This document shows positions 24,729 through 34,493 of a DNA stretch of 64,000 nt, piece by piece. This DNA comes from an uncultured Selenomonadaceae bacterium. GTDB taxonomy: Bacteria; Bacillota; Negativicutes; Selenomonadales; Selenomonadaceae. The position numbers and the translations under genes were made by a program. Where the stretch lies: the NCBI GenBank assembly GCA_902778455.1, contig CACYXR010000009.1, positions 1 through 64,000 of the forward strand, written 5' to 3'. Every line of letters starts with the position of its first letter. Within the stretch, counting starts at the first letter, position 1. The notes below the pieces were generated by a model that ran no database searches, was not told where the DNA came from, and saw nothing but the letters and a program-made list of their open reading frames with translations.

Positions 24729-26135
24729 TCAAGCGTCCTCCTCAATTTCCTCCGCCACGCGCCCATAGGCGTCCTCCAGCCGCACGATGTCGTCCTCTTC
24801 CAAATACTTTCCGTTCTGCACCTCGATAATCGACAGCGGCAGCTTGCCGGGATTTTCCAACCGGTGCGCGGTGCCGATCGGGATATAGGTGCTCTCGTTC
24901 TCGCGGAAAATGATTTCCTTCCCGTCCAGCGTCAGCTTGCCCGTACCGCTGATCACCGTCCAATGCTCGCTGCGATGATAATGGATCTGCAGGCTGATGC
25001 TCTGCCCCGGATTGATCACGATGCGCTTGACCTTGTAGCCGTCGCCCTCAGCCAGCGTCGTGTACTTGCCCCATGGGCGGTACATCGTGACGTTCTCCTC
25101 CGTCTCCCTGCGGCCTTCCTTTTTCAGCGTCTCGACCACCTCGCGGATTTCCTGCGAATCGCCCTTCCGCGCCACCAGCAGTACATCCGGCGTATCGACC
25201 ACCAGGAGGTTCTCTAAATGCATCCCGACCACAAGCCGCTCGTCCCCGAGAATCATCGTATTCTTGCAATCATTCGCGCGGACGTCGCCGGAAAACGCGT
25301 TGCCTTTATCGTCCGCCATCATATCGGCAATCGCGTCGAAGCTCCCCACATCGTTCCACGAAATACCGGAAAGCGGCGCCACCGCCATTTTCTTCGACCG
25401 CTCCGCCACCGCGTAATCGATCGAGATCGACGGCGTCGACTCGAAACTTTCCTTAGCCGCCGCCACGCTTCCCGCAGCGAGACACGACAGCTCCGGCGCA
25501 AACGCGGAAAACTCCTCCCGCATCGTCCCCATGCGGAACAGAAACATCCCGCTGTTCCAATAATAATTACCCGCACGCAGATATTCCTCCGCCGTCTCCC
25601 GTGTCGGCTTCTCCTTGAAGCGGATCACGCGCCGCACCGCCGCGTCGCCTTTCTCCGCCTCGATATAGCCGTAGCCCGTTTCCGGCGCGTCAGGCTTCAC
25701 GCCCAGCGTCACAATATCCCCCTGCGCCGCGCGATCCGCCGCCGTCTTCACCAACTCTGCGAACCGCTCCGCCGGACGAATCACATGATCCGACGGCGAA
25801 ACGCAAAGCACCTCATCCTCACCAGCACCCAGCCGCTCACGGCAATAAGCCATCGCCAACGCAATCGCGGGCGCAGTATTCCGCCCCACCGGCTCCAAAA
25901 GCACATGCGCCGCATCCGCCCCCACTTCGCGAAGCTCCGCCCGCACATGAAAAAAATAAGCCTCCTGCGTCACAACGACAAGATCCTCCGGAGCCGCCAA
26001 AAGCAAAAACCTCTCCAAGGTCTGCCCAAAAAGCGACCGCTCCGCCCCGATCCGCAAAAACTGCTTCGGATAACAAGCCCGGGAAAGCGGAAAAAGCCGA
26101 GTCCCGCCCCCGCCGGCAAGAATGATAATCTTCAT
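24729..26135 (-). CDS. manC: mannose-1-phosphate guanylyltransferase / mannose-6-phosphate isomerase
   Basis: 468 residues from ATG 26135 (GGAG 10 bases upstream). The N-terminal nucleotidyltransferase domain shows GGGGTRLFPLSRACYPKQF at 8-26 and an FKEKP motif; the C-terminal cupin (type II PMI) has YKVKRIVINPGQSISLQIHYHR and EHWTVISG. It makes GDP-mannose, the precursor for mannose, fucose or rhamnose-type residues, and so supplies the surface polysaccharide. It follows the polysaccharide genes on the same strand, but a strong terminator separates it from the aminotransferase gene. Confidence 0.93.
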   Translation of the reverse strand: MKIIILAGGGGTRLFPLSRACYPKQFLRIGAERSLFGQTLERFLLLAAPEDLVVVTQEAYFFHVRAELREVGADAAHVLLEPVGRNTAPAIALAMAYCRERLGAGEDEVLCVSPSDHVIRPAERFAELVKTAADRAAQGDIVTLGVKPDAPETGYGYIEAEKGDAAVRRVIRFKEKPTRETAEEYLRAGNYYWNSGMFLFRMGTMREEFSAFAPELSCLAAGSVAAAKESFESTPSISIDYAVAERSKKMAVAPLSGISWNDVGSFDAIADMMADDKGNAFSGDVRANDCKNTMILGDERLVVGMHLENLLVVDTPDVLLVARKGDSQEIREVVETLKKEGRRETEENVTMYRPWGKYTTLAEGDGYKVKRIVINPGQSISLQIHYHRSEHWTVISGTGKLTLDGKEIIFRENESTYIPIGTAHRLENPGKLPLSIIEVQNGKYLEEDDIVRLEDAYGRVAEEIEEDA

Positions 26136-26162
26136 GATAAACACGCTCCGATGTCATAGTTA

Positions 26163-26196
26163 GAAAAGCCGCATCCATTGTACAATGGATGCGGCT
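26163..26196 (-). terminator. rho-independent terminator, perfect 30-base palindrome
   Basis: AGCCGCATCCATTG and its exact complement form an almost loop-free palindrome (26167-26196) followed on the minus strand by TTTTCT. It ends transcription 70 bases past the DegT aminotransferase gene. Confidence 0.85.
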
Positions 26197-26266
26197 TTCA
26201 TGCAAGAGAAGCTCCTTCACAATGTATTATCCTGTAAAACCATAGTAATATTCTCTGCGCAAACAG

Positions 26267-27400
26267 TTAAGCCAAACAGGACATCAGCGCGTCGGACACT
26301 TTCGCCACAATTTCTTTCGTCATGTACGGATGCAACGGCAAACTCAATACCGTTTCGCAAAGTCGTTCCGTCACAGGGCAATCCGCTTTGGCGCTGTCCG
26401 TTCCCGCAAACGCCCCCTGCCCGTGCATCGGCCTCGGATAATACACCATCGTCGGAATACCCGCTTTTTTCATTTGCTCCTGCAGCTTCGCACGATCAAT
26501 CTTTTCCGGCAACTGCACTGTATATTGCGCCCAACTGCTAACAAAGCCGTCGGTAATTTCCGGCAGAACCAATTCCGTCCCCTTGAGCCGCTCCGTATAC
26601 CACGCCGCCGCCTGATTTACCGCATCCAATTCATTCTCACGAAACGCCTCGAACTTCGGCAAAAGGATTGCCGCCTGCAGCGTATCGAGACGGCTGTTCA
26701 CGCCAAGCCGTACGTTATTGTATTTATCCGATCCGCTTTTGCCATGCACACAAAGAGAGCGAATCAAGGCCGCCCACTCGTCGTTATCCGTGAAAATTGC
26801 GCCGCCGTCGCCATAGCACCCCAAAGGCTTCGCGGGGAAAAACGACGTCGTCCCGATATCGCCGAAAGAGCACGCGCGCTTTCCTCGAATCGCCCCACCA
26901 AAACCCTGCGCGCCGTCCTCCAAAAGCAAAAGCCCGTATTTCTCGCAAATCGGACGAATCGCATCATAGTCTGCCGGAAGCCCGAAAAGGTCGACCGTCA
27001 CCACCGCCCGCGGGCGGTACTTTTTTTCGTCCCGAACTTTGACAATCGCTTCTTCAAGCTTGACCGGGTCAATATTATAGGTATGCTCGTCCACATCTAC
27101 AAAGATCGGAGTCGCGCCGACACCAGCCGGACATTCGCCCGAGGCAAAGAACGTAAAGTCCGGCACAAACACCGCATCCCCTTCGCCGACGCCCCAAGCC
27201 ATCAAGGCAATGGTCAAAGCGTCCGTCCCGTTTCCGCAGGTAATGCAGTGGCGAACGCCGACATACTCCGCCAGCTTCCCCTCCAGCTCCGTCACCTGCG
27301 GCCCGGAAATAAAATGTGCCGAAGAAACGACTTCCGCAACGGAACGGTCGATGTCCGTCTTCAAAACCTCATACTGCTTTTGTAAGTCACGAAATTGCAT
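26267..27400 (-). CDS. DegT/DnrJ/EryC1/StrS aminotransferase, WbpE-like
   Basis: 377 residues from ATG 27400 (GGGAGG, 7 bases). A PLP sugar aminotransferase: the Schiff-base Lys is in TTSFFPAKPLGCYGDGGA, with GNGTDALTIAL, VPDFTFFA and EDGAQGFG cofactor contacts. The closest functional match by pattern is WbpE/WlbC, which aminates C3 of UDP-3-keto-GlcNAcA. The dehydrogenases, acetyltransferase and epimerase for the rest of that route are at 49-53 kb. It should act in the cytoplasm to make UDP-GlcNAc3NA. Confidence 0.88.
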   Translation of the reverse strand: MQFRDLQKQYEVLKTDIDRSVAEVVSSAHFISGPQVTELEGKLAEYVGVRHCITCGNGTDALTIALMAWGVGEGDAVFVPDFTFFASGECPAGVGATPIFVDVDEHTYNIDPVKLEEAIVKVRDEKKYRPRAVVTVDLFGLPADYDAIRPICEKYGLLLLEDGAQGFGGAIRGKRACSFGDIGTTSFFPAKPLGCYGDGGAIFTDNDEWAALIRSLCVHGKSGSDKYNNVRLGVNSRLDTLQAAILLPKFEAFRENELDAVNQAAAWYTERLKGTELVLPEITDGFVSSWAQYTVQLPEKIDRAKLQEQMKKAGIPTMVYYPRPMHGQGAFAGTDSAKADCPVTERLCETVLSLPLHPYMTKEIVAKVSDALMSCLA

Positions 27401-27459
27401 AACCAATCCTCCCTAAAAATAGTAAATCACCACCAGCGTACATCCCTTGATGATAATTG

Positions 27460-29379
27460 CTAAACGGCTTCCGCAGACTCTAACTTGCGACGGTATTCCC
27501 ACGCACGGTCATGAAATATCTGCTGCCAAAGCTCCAAACAGAAAAATCCCCAAAGATTTCGTGCAAAAGAGCCTTCTCCTTCCATCTTCGTCATCACTTT
27601 CTCATTATCAATAAATTGCCGTTGACGTGCCTGCTTCGTGGACAGCGTATCGCAAATGAAATCCCGAGCCTCGCCTTTCGCCCATACGGCGAAAGGCGTA
27701 GGAAATCCCATCTTGTCCGTGCGGTTCATCACACGCTCCGGCACATACTTGCTCATCGCCGAACGCAGGATATACTTCATTGTCCCGTTCTTAAATTTGA
27801 TGCTTGCGGGAATCGTCGCCACGAATTCTACCATCTCCCGATCCAGGAACGGAACGCGGGACTCCAGCCCATGCGCCATGCTCATCCTGTCTTCCACCTG
27901 CAAAAGCGCAGGCAGCAACGTCTTGAAATCAAAATGCGTCATACGGTCAAGATACGAACGCTTGTCGACATTTTCCGCAACAAACAATCGTTCATACGTC
28001 CGGTAAGGATCATACTCCGGCCAACCGTCGCGCCGAATGCAGTCTTCCATCGCAGGTGCACGATTAATCAACTGGAAATACCTCTTACTCGGCTCGTCAA
28101 ACAAGCCCTTGCTCCAAAAGCTCTTGAGCATCGGCTTGTAATTCCGCAAACTGGACAAGTTCGGGATAATCGACTCATAAGTGACTACATATGCTCCCGT
28201 CTGCTGCGTCCCTTCAATCGCGCCTTTAATGCACTGCTCGAAATACGCCACAAGATAACGCGTATAACCGCCGAAAATTTCATCTCCGCCCTGTCCGCCA
28301 AGCACCACTTTACGGTGCTTCGCAGCCAACATGGACACCATGTACTGTGAAAACGACCCTGGCCCCGCTACCGGTACATCCAAATGGTAAATCACATCGC
28401 CGATATGGTCGATAAAATCCTGCGAGGCAATATCCATCTCGTAAAGCGGAAATCCCTTTGCCCTAGCCACTTCCCTAGCATATTCACTCTCATCGTACTC
28501 CGGCCCAAGACTGAATTTTCCCGTAAAGCCTTCAAAACTGTCTCCCAAAAGCTCCCTCGCCAACGCCGATGTAATCGAGGAATCCACGCCGCCGCTGACA
28601 TAACCTCCCACCGGCACGTCACTTCGAACATGATACGTAAGCGAACGCCGGAAATGCGCCTCCAGTTCGTCGTGAAAATACTGCTCCGTATGATACAGGT
28701 CAGGACGATAATACACCTGCCAATAGCGCCGTTTACGAATCTCCCCTTCCGCCGATATCGTCAGACTATGCGCCGGTTCCAGTTCTCGTATCCCCTTGAA
28801 CAAGGTTTTTCCATCCATACAGAACTGGAATACGAGATAATCCTGAAACGCCTCCAAATCCGTTTCAATCGAAGGTAGAAAAGGTAGAAGCGCTTTCATC
28901 TCCGAAGCGAAAAGAAAAACGTCCCCGACCACGGCGTAATAAAAAGGCTTGATACCGAAATGATCCCGCGCGCAAAAAAGGCGTTGCTTCTTCTCGTCCC
29001 AAATGGCAAAGGCGAACATACCGGAAAAATGCTCCACACACGCCTCTCCCCATTTCTCGTAAGCATGAAGAATGACTTCCGTATCGCTGGTAGTTTGGAA
29101 ACTGCCGCCCAATTCCTGACGCAACTCTAAATAATTGTAAATCTCCCCATTGTAACATACCCAGTTTCCATGCCCATCCGTCATAGGCTGCTTCCCTGTC
29201 TCCAGATCGATGATACTGAGACGCCGGTGGGCAAAGCCAACATTTCCAGTCTCCCGCGTCCATATTCCCTCGCCGTCCGGCCCCCGATGCGCCTGGATTT
29301 CATTCATCATACCAAGCTTCCCCGCCAATGCTGGAATCCTATCACCTGTAAGGCTAATCATGCCCGCAATAGAACACAT
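27460..29379 (-). CDS. asparagine synthase (glutamine-hydrolysing)-like amidotransferase, first copy
   Basis: 639 residues beginning MCSIAGM, so Cys2 is the glutaminase nucleophile. The N-terminal Ntn domain has HRGPDGEG and HRRLSIIDL; the synthetase domain has the PP-loop YVSGGVDSS and LPALLQVEDRMSMAHGLESR. A second, divergent copy lies at 45967-47883. In polysaccharide loci such enzymes (WbpS-type) amidate uronic acid carboxyls rather than make asparagine; with the diacetamido-uronic acid genes here that role is inferred. Plain AsnB activity cannot be excluded. Confidence 0.9.
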   Translation of the reverse strand: MCSIAGMISLTGDRIPALAGKLGMMNEIQAHRGPDGEGIWTRETGNVGFAHRRLSIIDLETGKQPMTDGHGNWVCYNGEIYNYLELRQELGGSFQTTSDTEVILHAYEKWGEACVEHFSGMFAFAIWDEKKQRLFCARDHFGIKPFYYAVVGDVFLFASEMKALLPFLPSIETDLEAFQDYLVFQFCMDGKTLFKGIRELEPAHSLTISAEGEIRKRRYWQVYYRPDLYHTEQYFHDELEAHFRRSLTYHVRSDVPVGGYVSGGVDSSITSALARELLGDSFEGFTGKFSLGPEYDESEYAREVARAKGFPLYEMDIASQDFIDHIGDVIYHLDVPVAGPGSFSQYMVSMLAAKHRKVVLGGQGGDEIFGGYTRYLVAYFEQCIKGAIEGTQQTGAYVVTYESIIPNLSSLRNYKPMLKSFWSKGLFDEPSKRYFQLINRAPAMEDCIRRDGWPEYDPYRTYERLFVAENVDKRSYLDRMTHFDFKTLLPALLQVEDRMSMAHGLESRVPFLDREMVEFVATIPASIKFKNGTMKYILRSAMSKYVPERVMNRTDKMGFPTPFAVWAKGEARDFICDTLSTKQARQRQFIDNEKVMTKMEGEGSFARNLWGFFCLELWQQIFHDRAWEYRRKLESAEAV

Positions 29380-30204
29380 ACTTTTCCCTCCCTCGAATAT
29401 ATTATTACCACATAAGTTGTGCTTGTACTATCCTCATTCTATTAAACCTTCCACTTAACAATAGGCTTCTCGTAATATCAATTTTGCATGTTCTTGTTTG
29501 AAAGGTATCCGTCCCATAATTTAATTAAAAAGAAACCAAGAACGGAAGTGGCGTCCATGCTTACGGCGGCAAAAAATTATTATGACGCCCCCCATTATCG
29601 TAAACGAAAAACGCCTGTCTATGGACAAACAAAAAGTGTTACTTACTGTTTCTGAGAACAGCACAGATACAAAAGTCGCCAATGCTTCAAAATACAGAAT
29701 CAGGCCCAACACAAGAGCCAATGAATCTGAATGGTAAGCGTTTATGCCGGGAATCAACGGATTTACCGACGGCTTCATACTCAACGGGGCACCCCAATAA
29801 TCACTTCCGTAAGGGAACCATTCTGAAATTTAAGCCGGATACCAATATCTATATTTATGTTATCCAATACACCGGTTAAAACAATGTTCGTGAATTTTCC
29901 CGTGTTCTAAACTTTACAGTTGATAATTTGTATGAATAATTGTTCACAACGCCAGAACATTTCTTCTCCACAGAGACGATTACAAAAATATGCACCGCAT
30001 CTTTTATACCACCGCGTTTCATATCCTCAAAGTTAAACTATTTCCGCATATTCCATCTTACACCGAAAATCTTACGCAAGATCATGGAATCACTGCTCCC
30101 AAAACGCCAAATAGAAATGCCTCCACATATTAAGCCAAGAAACTTAATATAATCGTTCTTATTGTTACGAAAAATCTACAAATGCCCAAAATGACACTTA
30201 TTCG
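29380..30204. other. 825-base AT-rich gap without an intact gene
   Basis: No open frame here has a convincing start and family. It holds the 26-codon peptide relic at 29478-29558 and a longer minus-strand frame to 29784 containing a hydrophobic run (LALVLGLILYFEALATF) but no good ribosome site. It marks the junction between the ordinary-GC AsnB gene and the AT-rich module upstream, so it is probably a scar of insertion or decay. Confidence 0.6.
29478..29558 (-). pseudogene. probable relic of a small Fst-like membrane peptide
   Basis: A 26-codon frame, MDATSVLGFFLIKLWDG then YLSNKN, whose SVLGFFLIKLWDG aligns with EILAHYIIKWLES of the 23644-23739 peptide. A GGGGGGCGTC ribosome-site-like sequence lies about 28 bases upstream, too far for the ATG; a frameshift in the T6 tract (29571-29576) between them would explain this. 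No partner RNA repeat was found. Short, so uncertain. Confidence 0.35.
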
Positions 30205-31587
30205 TCAATGATACTTTTCAAAACTTATTTCGTTTGAATTCCATATTTTATCTTCATACCAATGATTAATGTACTCTTCCCATTTATCAGCATATTCCTT
30301 AAATATCTCATCACCAGTATACTCATATATCTTTTTAAAGTAATCAATATGAGCATAATGATATGAATTATAGTACAAACCTCCAGCTCCAATATAATTA
30401 AACACACAAGGATTCCCGAAAACATACTCGTTAATCCATCTAATCGGTATTATTATTTCTCCCTCACCTTTTTCTACATCATATTTCCCTATGAGTGTAT
30501 ATTGGGGATTAATTCCATCTACCCATTTAGGAGATAATTCAGGAACGTAAGCATAAAATGAAATACTCCCTGTTTCATTTGAAAAATATTGAAGTGAAAT
30601 TGTATTTTCTTTAGGATATGATATTCTCGAGACCATTATATTTAATTTTAAACCATTTGCAATCAATTCATCGTCAAAAATATACGAATCATACCTTGTC
30701 GTTTCAGATGATTTCTTCCTCAGTATTTTTCTTTCACCGATATTGGGAATACTAACTATACAATCTCCAAATTTAATATCTGATACCGTTGTATTTATTT
30801 GAAAGCACATTGGTCCTGATAGCATATATCTTGATGTGTGAATCGATGGAATATCAAATAATTCTATATAATTTTTAATAGTATCAATTTGACAATTAAA
30901 CAAATACTCGCATTCATCTTTTCTTTTAAGATTCATCTCTCCATAATTACGTAAAGAAATTGCAATACACAATTCCCCGTTTAATACTAAATCCGGAACT
31001 TCAAAAGGATATTCGGAAATAAAAGAATTCCCTTCTACATTCCAAAAAACTCCCCCCTCATCAATCGGAATAGTTAGTGAATTGAAGCACTGATTAGATG
31101 CATTCAAATATTTTTCATTCAAAGTTATGCTGTATAATTTATAAAAAATTTCTGCATAACTCATTTGTGTCAGGCCAGAATACATCTCTTTATAAAATGC
31201 CGAATAATTCATAAATCCCTTAGGATAATAAAAGCATAGAGCATTTTTCCTTTTTCTCATCTTATTAATAGATGAATCAGCTACAATTATTGCTGCAGCT
31301 AAATAACTATCCTCTCCCGTTTTCTCATATTGGCCAATGTAATCTTTTATTACATAATAGCCATATAAAGGATGTGGCAATAAACTACCATCTTCTTCTA
31401 ATTTACACGGATAATAAGATTCATCGAATTTAATATGGTAAAGATAGTCACTTACATTAGTCAATTTTTCCGTAAATTTCGGCATATTGCTAACATCATT
31501 TAATACAGGTGATCTAAATTGAAAATATACAGCTCCCATACTGGTCAGCAAAATAGCCACTCCCACCAAAAAAAAATATCGTTTCAT
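30205..31587 (-). CDS. membrane-anchored D-glucuronyl C5-epimerase-like protein (copy 2)
   Basis: 460 residues. One N-terminal membrane anchor (about 4-22), then a mostly helical (alpha/alpha)-like domain. The C-terminus reads YHYAHIDYFKKIYEYTGDE followed by YADKWEEYINHW, close to the ending of D-glucuronyl/heparosan C5-epimerases, and VPDLVLNGEL resembles their helix-repeat motif. Members invert C5 of uronic acids within polymers. The anchor places it outside the cytoplasm, acting on exported chains. A nine-T tract at codons 4-7 (31568-31576) makes the start prone to slippage. Very AT-rich compared with flanks. Confidence 0.7.
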   Translation of the reverse strand: MKRYFFLVGVAILLTSMGAVYFQFRSPVLNDVSNMPKFTEKLTNVSDYLYHIKFDESYYPCKLEEDGSLLPHPLYGYYVIKDYIGQYEKTGEDSYLAAAIIVADSSINKMRKRKNALCFYYPKGFMNYSAFYKEMYSGLTQMSYAEIFYKLYSITLNEKYLNASNQCFNSLTIPIDEGGVFWNVEGNSFISEYPFEVPDLVLNGELCIAISLRNYGEMNLKRKDECEYLFNCQIDTIKNYIELFDIPSIHTSRYMLSGPMCFQINTTVSDIKFGDCIVSIPNIGERKILRKKSSETTRYDSYIFDDELIANGLKLNIMVSRISYPKENTISLQYFSNETGSISFYAYVPELSPKWVDGINPQYTLIGKYDVEKGEGEIIIPIRWINEYVFGNPCVFNYIGAGGLYYNSYHYAHIDYFKKIYEYTGDEIFKEYADKWEEYINHWYEDKIWNSNEISFEKYH

Positions 31588-31602
31588 GAAATCTCCTCAA
31601 TA

Positions 31603-32559
31603 TTACTGATACACGTTATAGTACGCTAAAGGCGGTAATTGTTGTGTTTCTGACTGAAAGCTGATTTGTACAGATTGCCCCGTGACTGCCTCGTCCAATT
31701 GGAATTCAATCGAATATGATTTCTTATGCAATCTACCAGATACTGTAACGATATTCCCTTGCGAATCCATAATGCGACATTCCGCTAAAAAAGGTTCGGA
31801 CAAACGCTCCTTGAATCCAACCTCTATCCGATAAAAATCCTCATCATTATGAAAAGTAGTCATAATAGAATTTTTTTCCAACGATTCATCTATCTTAATA
31901 GAGGAAATGGCCTCTAATGCAGTTTGAGGAAGATTCGCCGAAGACATAGCCATTGTCCAACGCAACAAATTCAAGTCGTATACGTTGCAAACATTTGTAT
32001 AACGAACAATTTGAACAACCTCCGACCAAAATCGATCCGTCAAATAGTACGAATCCTTATCCGAGGGTATTCCTCCTCGATAATCTGGCACATTCTCACA
32101 TGTCAGAAGATGGTCTAAATCGTTATGATAAAAAATACCATACGTAGGATCAAATACCCTTCTCCCTTCCTCTGTCTGCACTTCAACGACAGTATGGGAT
32201 GCCGCAGGATTGCCATAAGGAGACGTCCTCAAATCATAAGCAATTCCTTCAACGCCATGACGCAACAATTCTTTGCAAAGCAAATAAGCATACATTCCGC
32301 AATGTCCTTTACCAGCCGCTAAAATTTCCTTTTCTGTCGGATTACGCCCTTCAACACGAGGTCCCTCACCATAGTCCAGCATCTTATTCACCTTAAGGTT
32401 GATATGTTGGACTTCCTTAACAGACAGAACGCCTGACTGCCGTGGGGTATCTTGAAAAAATACATCTTGTCCATGAGGTATTCTTACAAACAAATATACT
32501 GACACACTAAGTACCACTATGAATAATATTAAGAGGGAAAAATTCCAACCTCGTTTCAT
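31603..32559 (-). CDS. membrane-anchored transglutaminase-like protein
   Basis: 318 residues. An N-terminal anchor (about 6-25), then a transglutaminase-like core: Cys87 in GKGHCGMYAYLL, His122 in SHTVVEV and Asp137 in FDPTYGIFYH form the Cys-His-Asp triad in the proper order. The last 80 residues are beta-rich. Bacterial members act as transamidases, peptidases or ligases on cell-surface substrates. It starts 15 bases before the end of... the epimerase gene start region, i.e. the two are adjacent in one operon with a 15-base gap. Substrate unknown; polysaccharide or an anchor protein is inferred from context. Confidence 0.8.
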   Translation of the reverse strand: MKRGWNFSLLILFIVVLSVSVYLFVRIPHGQDVFFQDTPRQSGVLSVKEVQHINLKVNKMLDYGEGPRVEGRNPTEKEILAAGKGHCGMYAYLLCKELLRHGVEGIAYDLRTSPYGNPAASHTVVEVQTEEGRRVFDPTYGIFYHNDLDHLLTCENVPDYRGGIPSDKDSYYLTDRFWSEVVQIVRYTNVCNVYDLNLLRWTMAMSSANLPQTALEAISSIKIDESLEKNSIMTTFHNDEDFYRIEVGFKERLSEPFLAECRIMDSQGNIVTVSGRLHKKSYSIEFQLDEAVTGQSVQISFQSETQQLPPLAYYNVYQ

Positions 32560-32623
32560 CTGTCACCATCTTCCTGCGTAATGAATTGCTTCTCATTTCA
32601 ACGTAAAGCTTGGAAATCAGATA

Positions 32624-34411
32624 TTACTCAATATTCATCTTATTGTTGCGGTTTCCAACAAAGGTGCGAAATAACAATCGCTCAAAAACAGAATGCTTAC
32701 TCGGCTCACGATAGCATTCGTCCATATAACTTTTGTAATCATCCGTCGTAGCTGTTCCTTGCTTGATTGCCTCAAAAAGTGATTTTCCATTTTCGGATTG
32801 CGTACATTGGAACGCCAGCCACGCATCAAAATCCTCCTCAGGAGTTATATCAACCGGCAGCTTTTTTTTATAATAATACGAAACAAACGTATCTTTATAA
32901 GCCTGATACCGTGTTTTCCCTTCTTCAATTTGATTGGCAAAAGTATCTGTCAACATCCCCATATCACTCAAAAACACTTTCCAATACTCTTGATCTCCAA
33001 TAAATTCCCCATCAATATAATATGTATTATGTTTTCCGAACCTAATTATCCCAACGAAATCAACATCAGAACAAAAAAACAAAAAGGTTGCTGATTGTGG
33101 AGAGCCAAAAACATAATAGATATGATTCTTGGCAGATACTTTGCACGACCACATATTGTAAAAATAGTTATTCCGAAAAAATCGATTCAGCCATGTCGCA
33201 TTAGATGGATAAACTACCAACGGTATTTGTATTTTATTGCACCCCTGTATCAGCCAAAACGAACTAAATCCCGCCACAACGTCCATATCACTGCTATAAC
33301 CCTCGCAAAAAAAAGACTGCGGGACTTCTTTTTGCCTCTCAAAAAGATAGGCAAGATCATAAGGATATTGCGGCACATATGGCGAGCTTCCTCTAAGTTG
33401 CATTCGAGGTACTTCCTTGGAAAACTGTTTTAGTAAATTTCCTGACAAATCCATTTCTAAAATCCTATTAGCAAAAGTATCCGCCACATAAATCTTGTCC
33501 TCAGCGCCAATTGCCGTATAAGGATAGCTAAAATTTGTCACATACGGTCCATTTGCGCCCAGTGCAGTCTCATATTTCAGTTTTTCATTCAAAACAGTAA
33601 GCCGCCCCGTATGAGCATCCGTGACAATCAGCTTCCCTTTGTACAATTCCAACGCCGTTGGCCACATGTAAGCATTGACGCCCCTGTTCGCGCAATGTCC
33701 CACACGCCTGATTTCATTGCCATCATAATCAAACTGTATAATCTCCCTTGTACTCAAGCTAGTACCGTAAACCGACGAATCACTGATTTCTACACCATGC
33801 GCTAAAGGTACCTCTTTACGCCATAACATATTACCTTTATCATCAAACAAGAACAAGCTGTTTCCATCATAATCCGCTACAGCGATTCGATTGCCCACTT
33901 CGTTCACCGCTACATTTTCCGGCGACGTCAAACCTTCAGCAACAATCATTTTTTCAACAAAAAAGGTTTCCGAATCTGTGATTCTTCCAACCAAAATATT
34001 ATGTCCATTATAGTTTGCAATATAAAGCAGATTTGTACGACGATCATAATATAATCCTGTCGGATTCCATTTCTTTTTATTGGCAAATGAAGCCGGGCCT
34101 CCCACCACTTCGCACGTATTCATATTCTCCGGCTTAATTTCCTTTATTTCTCCCGTTTCTCTGCTGATCATTTCCAACTTATCATATCTCGCCATCAGTA
34201 AAGCATCTTTACTATATTCTCCCAAAGATACACAATATGCTTTTTCTGTGGTGCGAACGTATCGAAAATCTTCCCCCACCGTAAGTGTCGTCAAATCTCC
34301 ATTCTTGTTTTGCGGAAAAACGTCGTCTCTTTCATCAAAATAATATTTGGATGCAATCCCTATACATACCAGCAAAACAACTATACCTGCAATATATAAG
34401 TACCGTTTCAT
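32624..34411 (-). CDS. membrane-anchored NHL-repeat beta-propeller protein
   Basis: 595 residues. An N-terminal anchor (MKRYLYIAGIVVLLVCIGIA) precedes repeated propeller blades over about residues 60-350: NLLYIANYNGHNILVGRI, NRIAVADYDGNSLFLFDDKG, GKLIVTDAHTGRLTVLN and DKIYVADTFANRILEMDLSG fit the NHL pattern. Residues 350-595 form a separate aromatic-rich domain I do not recognise. NHL propellers act as binding scaffolds or as lyases. It lies centrally in the epimerase/transglutaminase module, so a scaffold or polymer-binding role outside the cytoplasm is inferred. Confidence 0.75.
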   Translation of the reverse strand: MKRYLYIAGIVVLLVCIGIASKYYFDERDDVFPQNKNGDLTTLTVGEDFRYVRTTEKAYCVSLGEYSKDALLMARYDKLEMISRETGEIKEIKPENMNTCEVVGGPASFANKKKWNPTGLYYDRRTNLLYIANYNGHNILVGRITDSETFFVEKMIVAEGLTSPENVAVNEVGNRIAVADYDGNSLFLFDDKGNMLWRKEVPLAHGVEISDSSVYGTSLSTREIIQFDYDGNEIRRVGHCANRGVNAYMWPTALELYKGKLIVTDAHTGRLTVLNEKLKYETALGANGPYVTNFSYPYTAIGAEDKIYVADTFANRILEMDLSGNLLKQFSKEVPRMQLRGSSPYVPQYPYDLAYLFERQKEVPQSFFCEGYSSDMDVVAGFSSFWLIQGCNKIQIPLVVYPSNATWLNRFFRNNYFYNMWSCKVSAKNHIYYVFGSPQSATFLFFCSDVDFVGIIRFGKHNTYYIDGEFIGDQEYWKVFLSDMGMLTDTFANQIEEGKTRYQAYKDTFVSYYYKKKLPVDITPEEDFDAWLAFQCTQSENGKSLFEAIKQGTATTDDYKSYMDECYREPSKHSVFERLLFRTFVGNRNNKMNIE

Positions 34412-34493
34412 GAAACATCCTCTGCTCTATTGATATATGTTATGGAACACCATCGAAGTTACCTGTTCTGACGGACGCCGTACCTTCTTCCCC

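Noticed and set aside
29521-29784. 87-codon minus-strand frame with a hydrophobic run, considered as a holin-like toxin
   Set aside because: No ribosome site, no convincing match to holin-like toxin patterns, and the C-terminal part reads out of frame through the other peptide relic. Kept only as part of the gap description.
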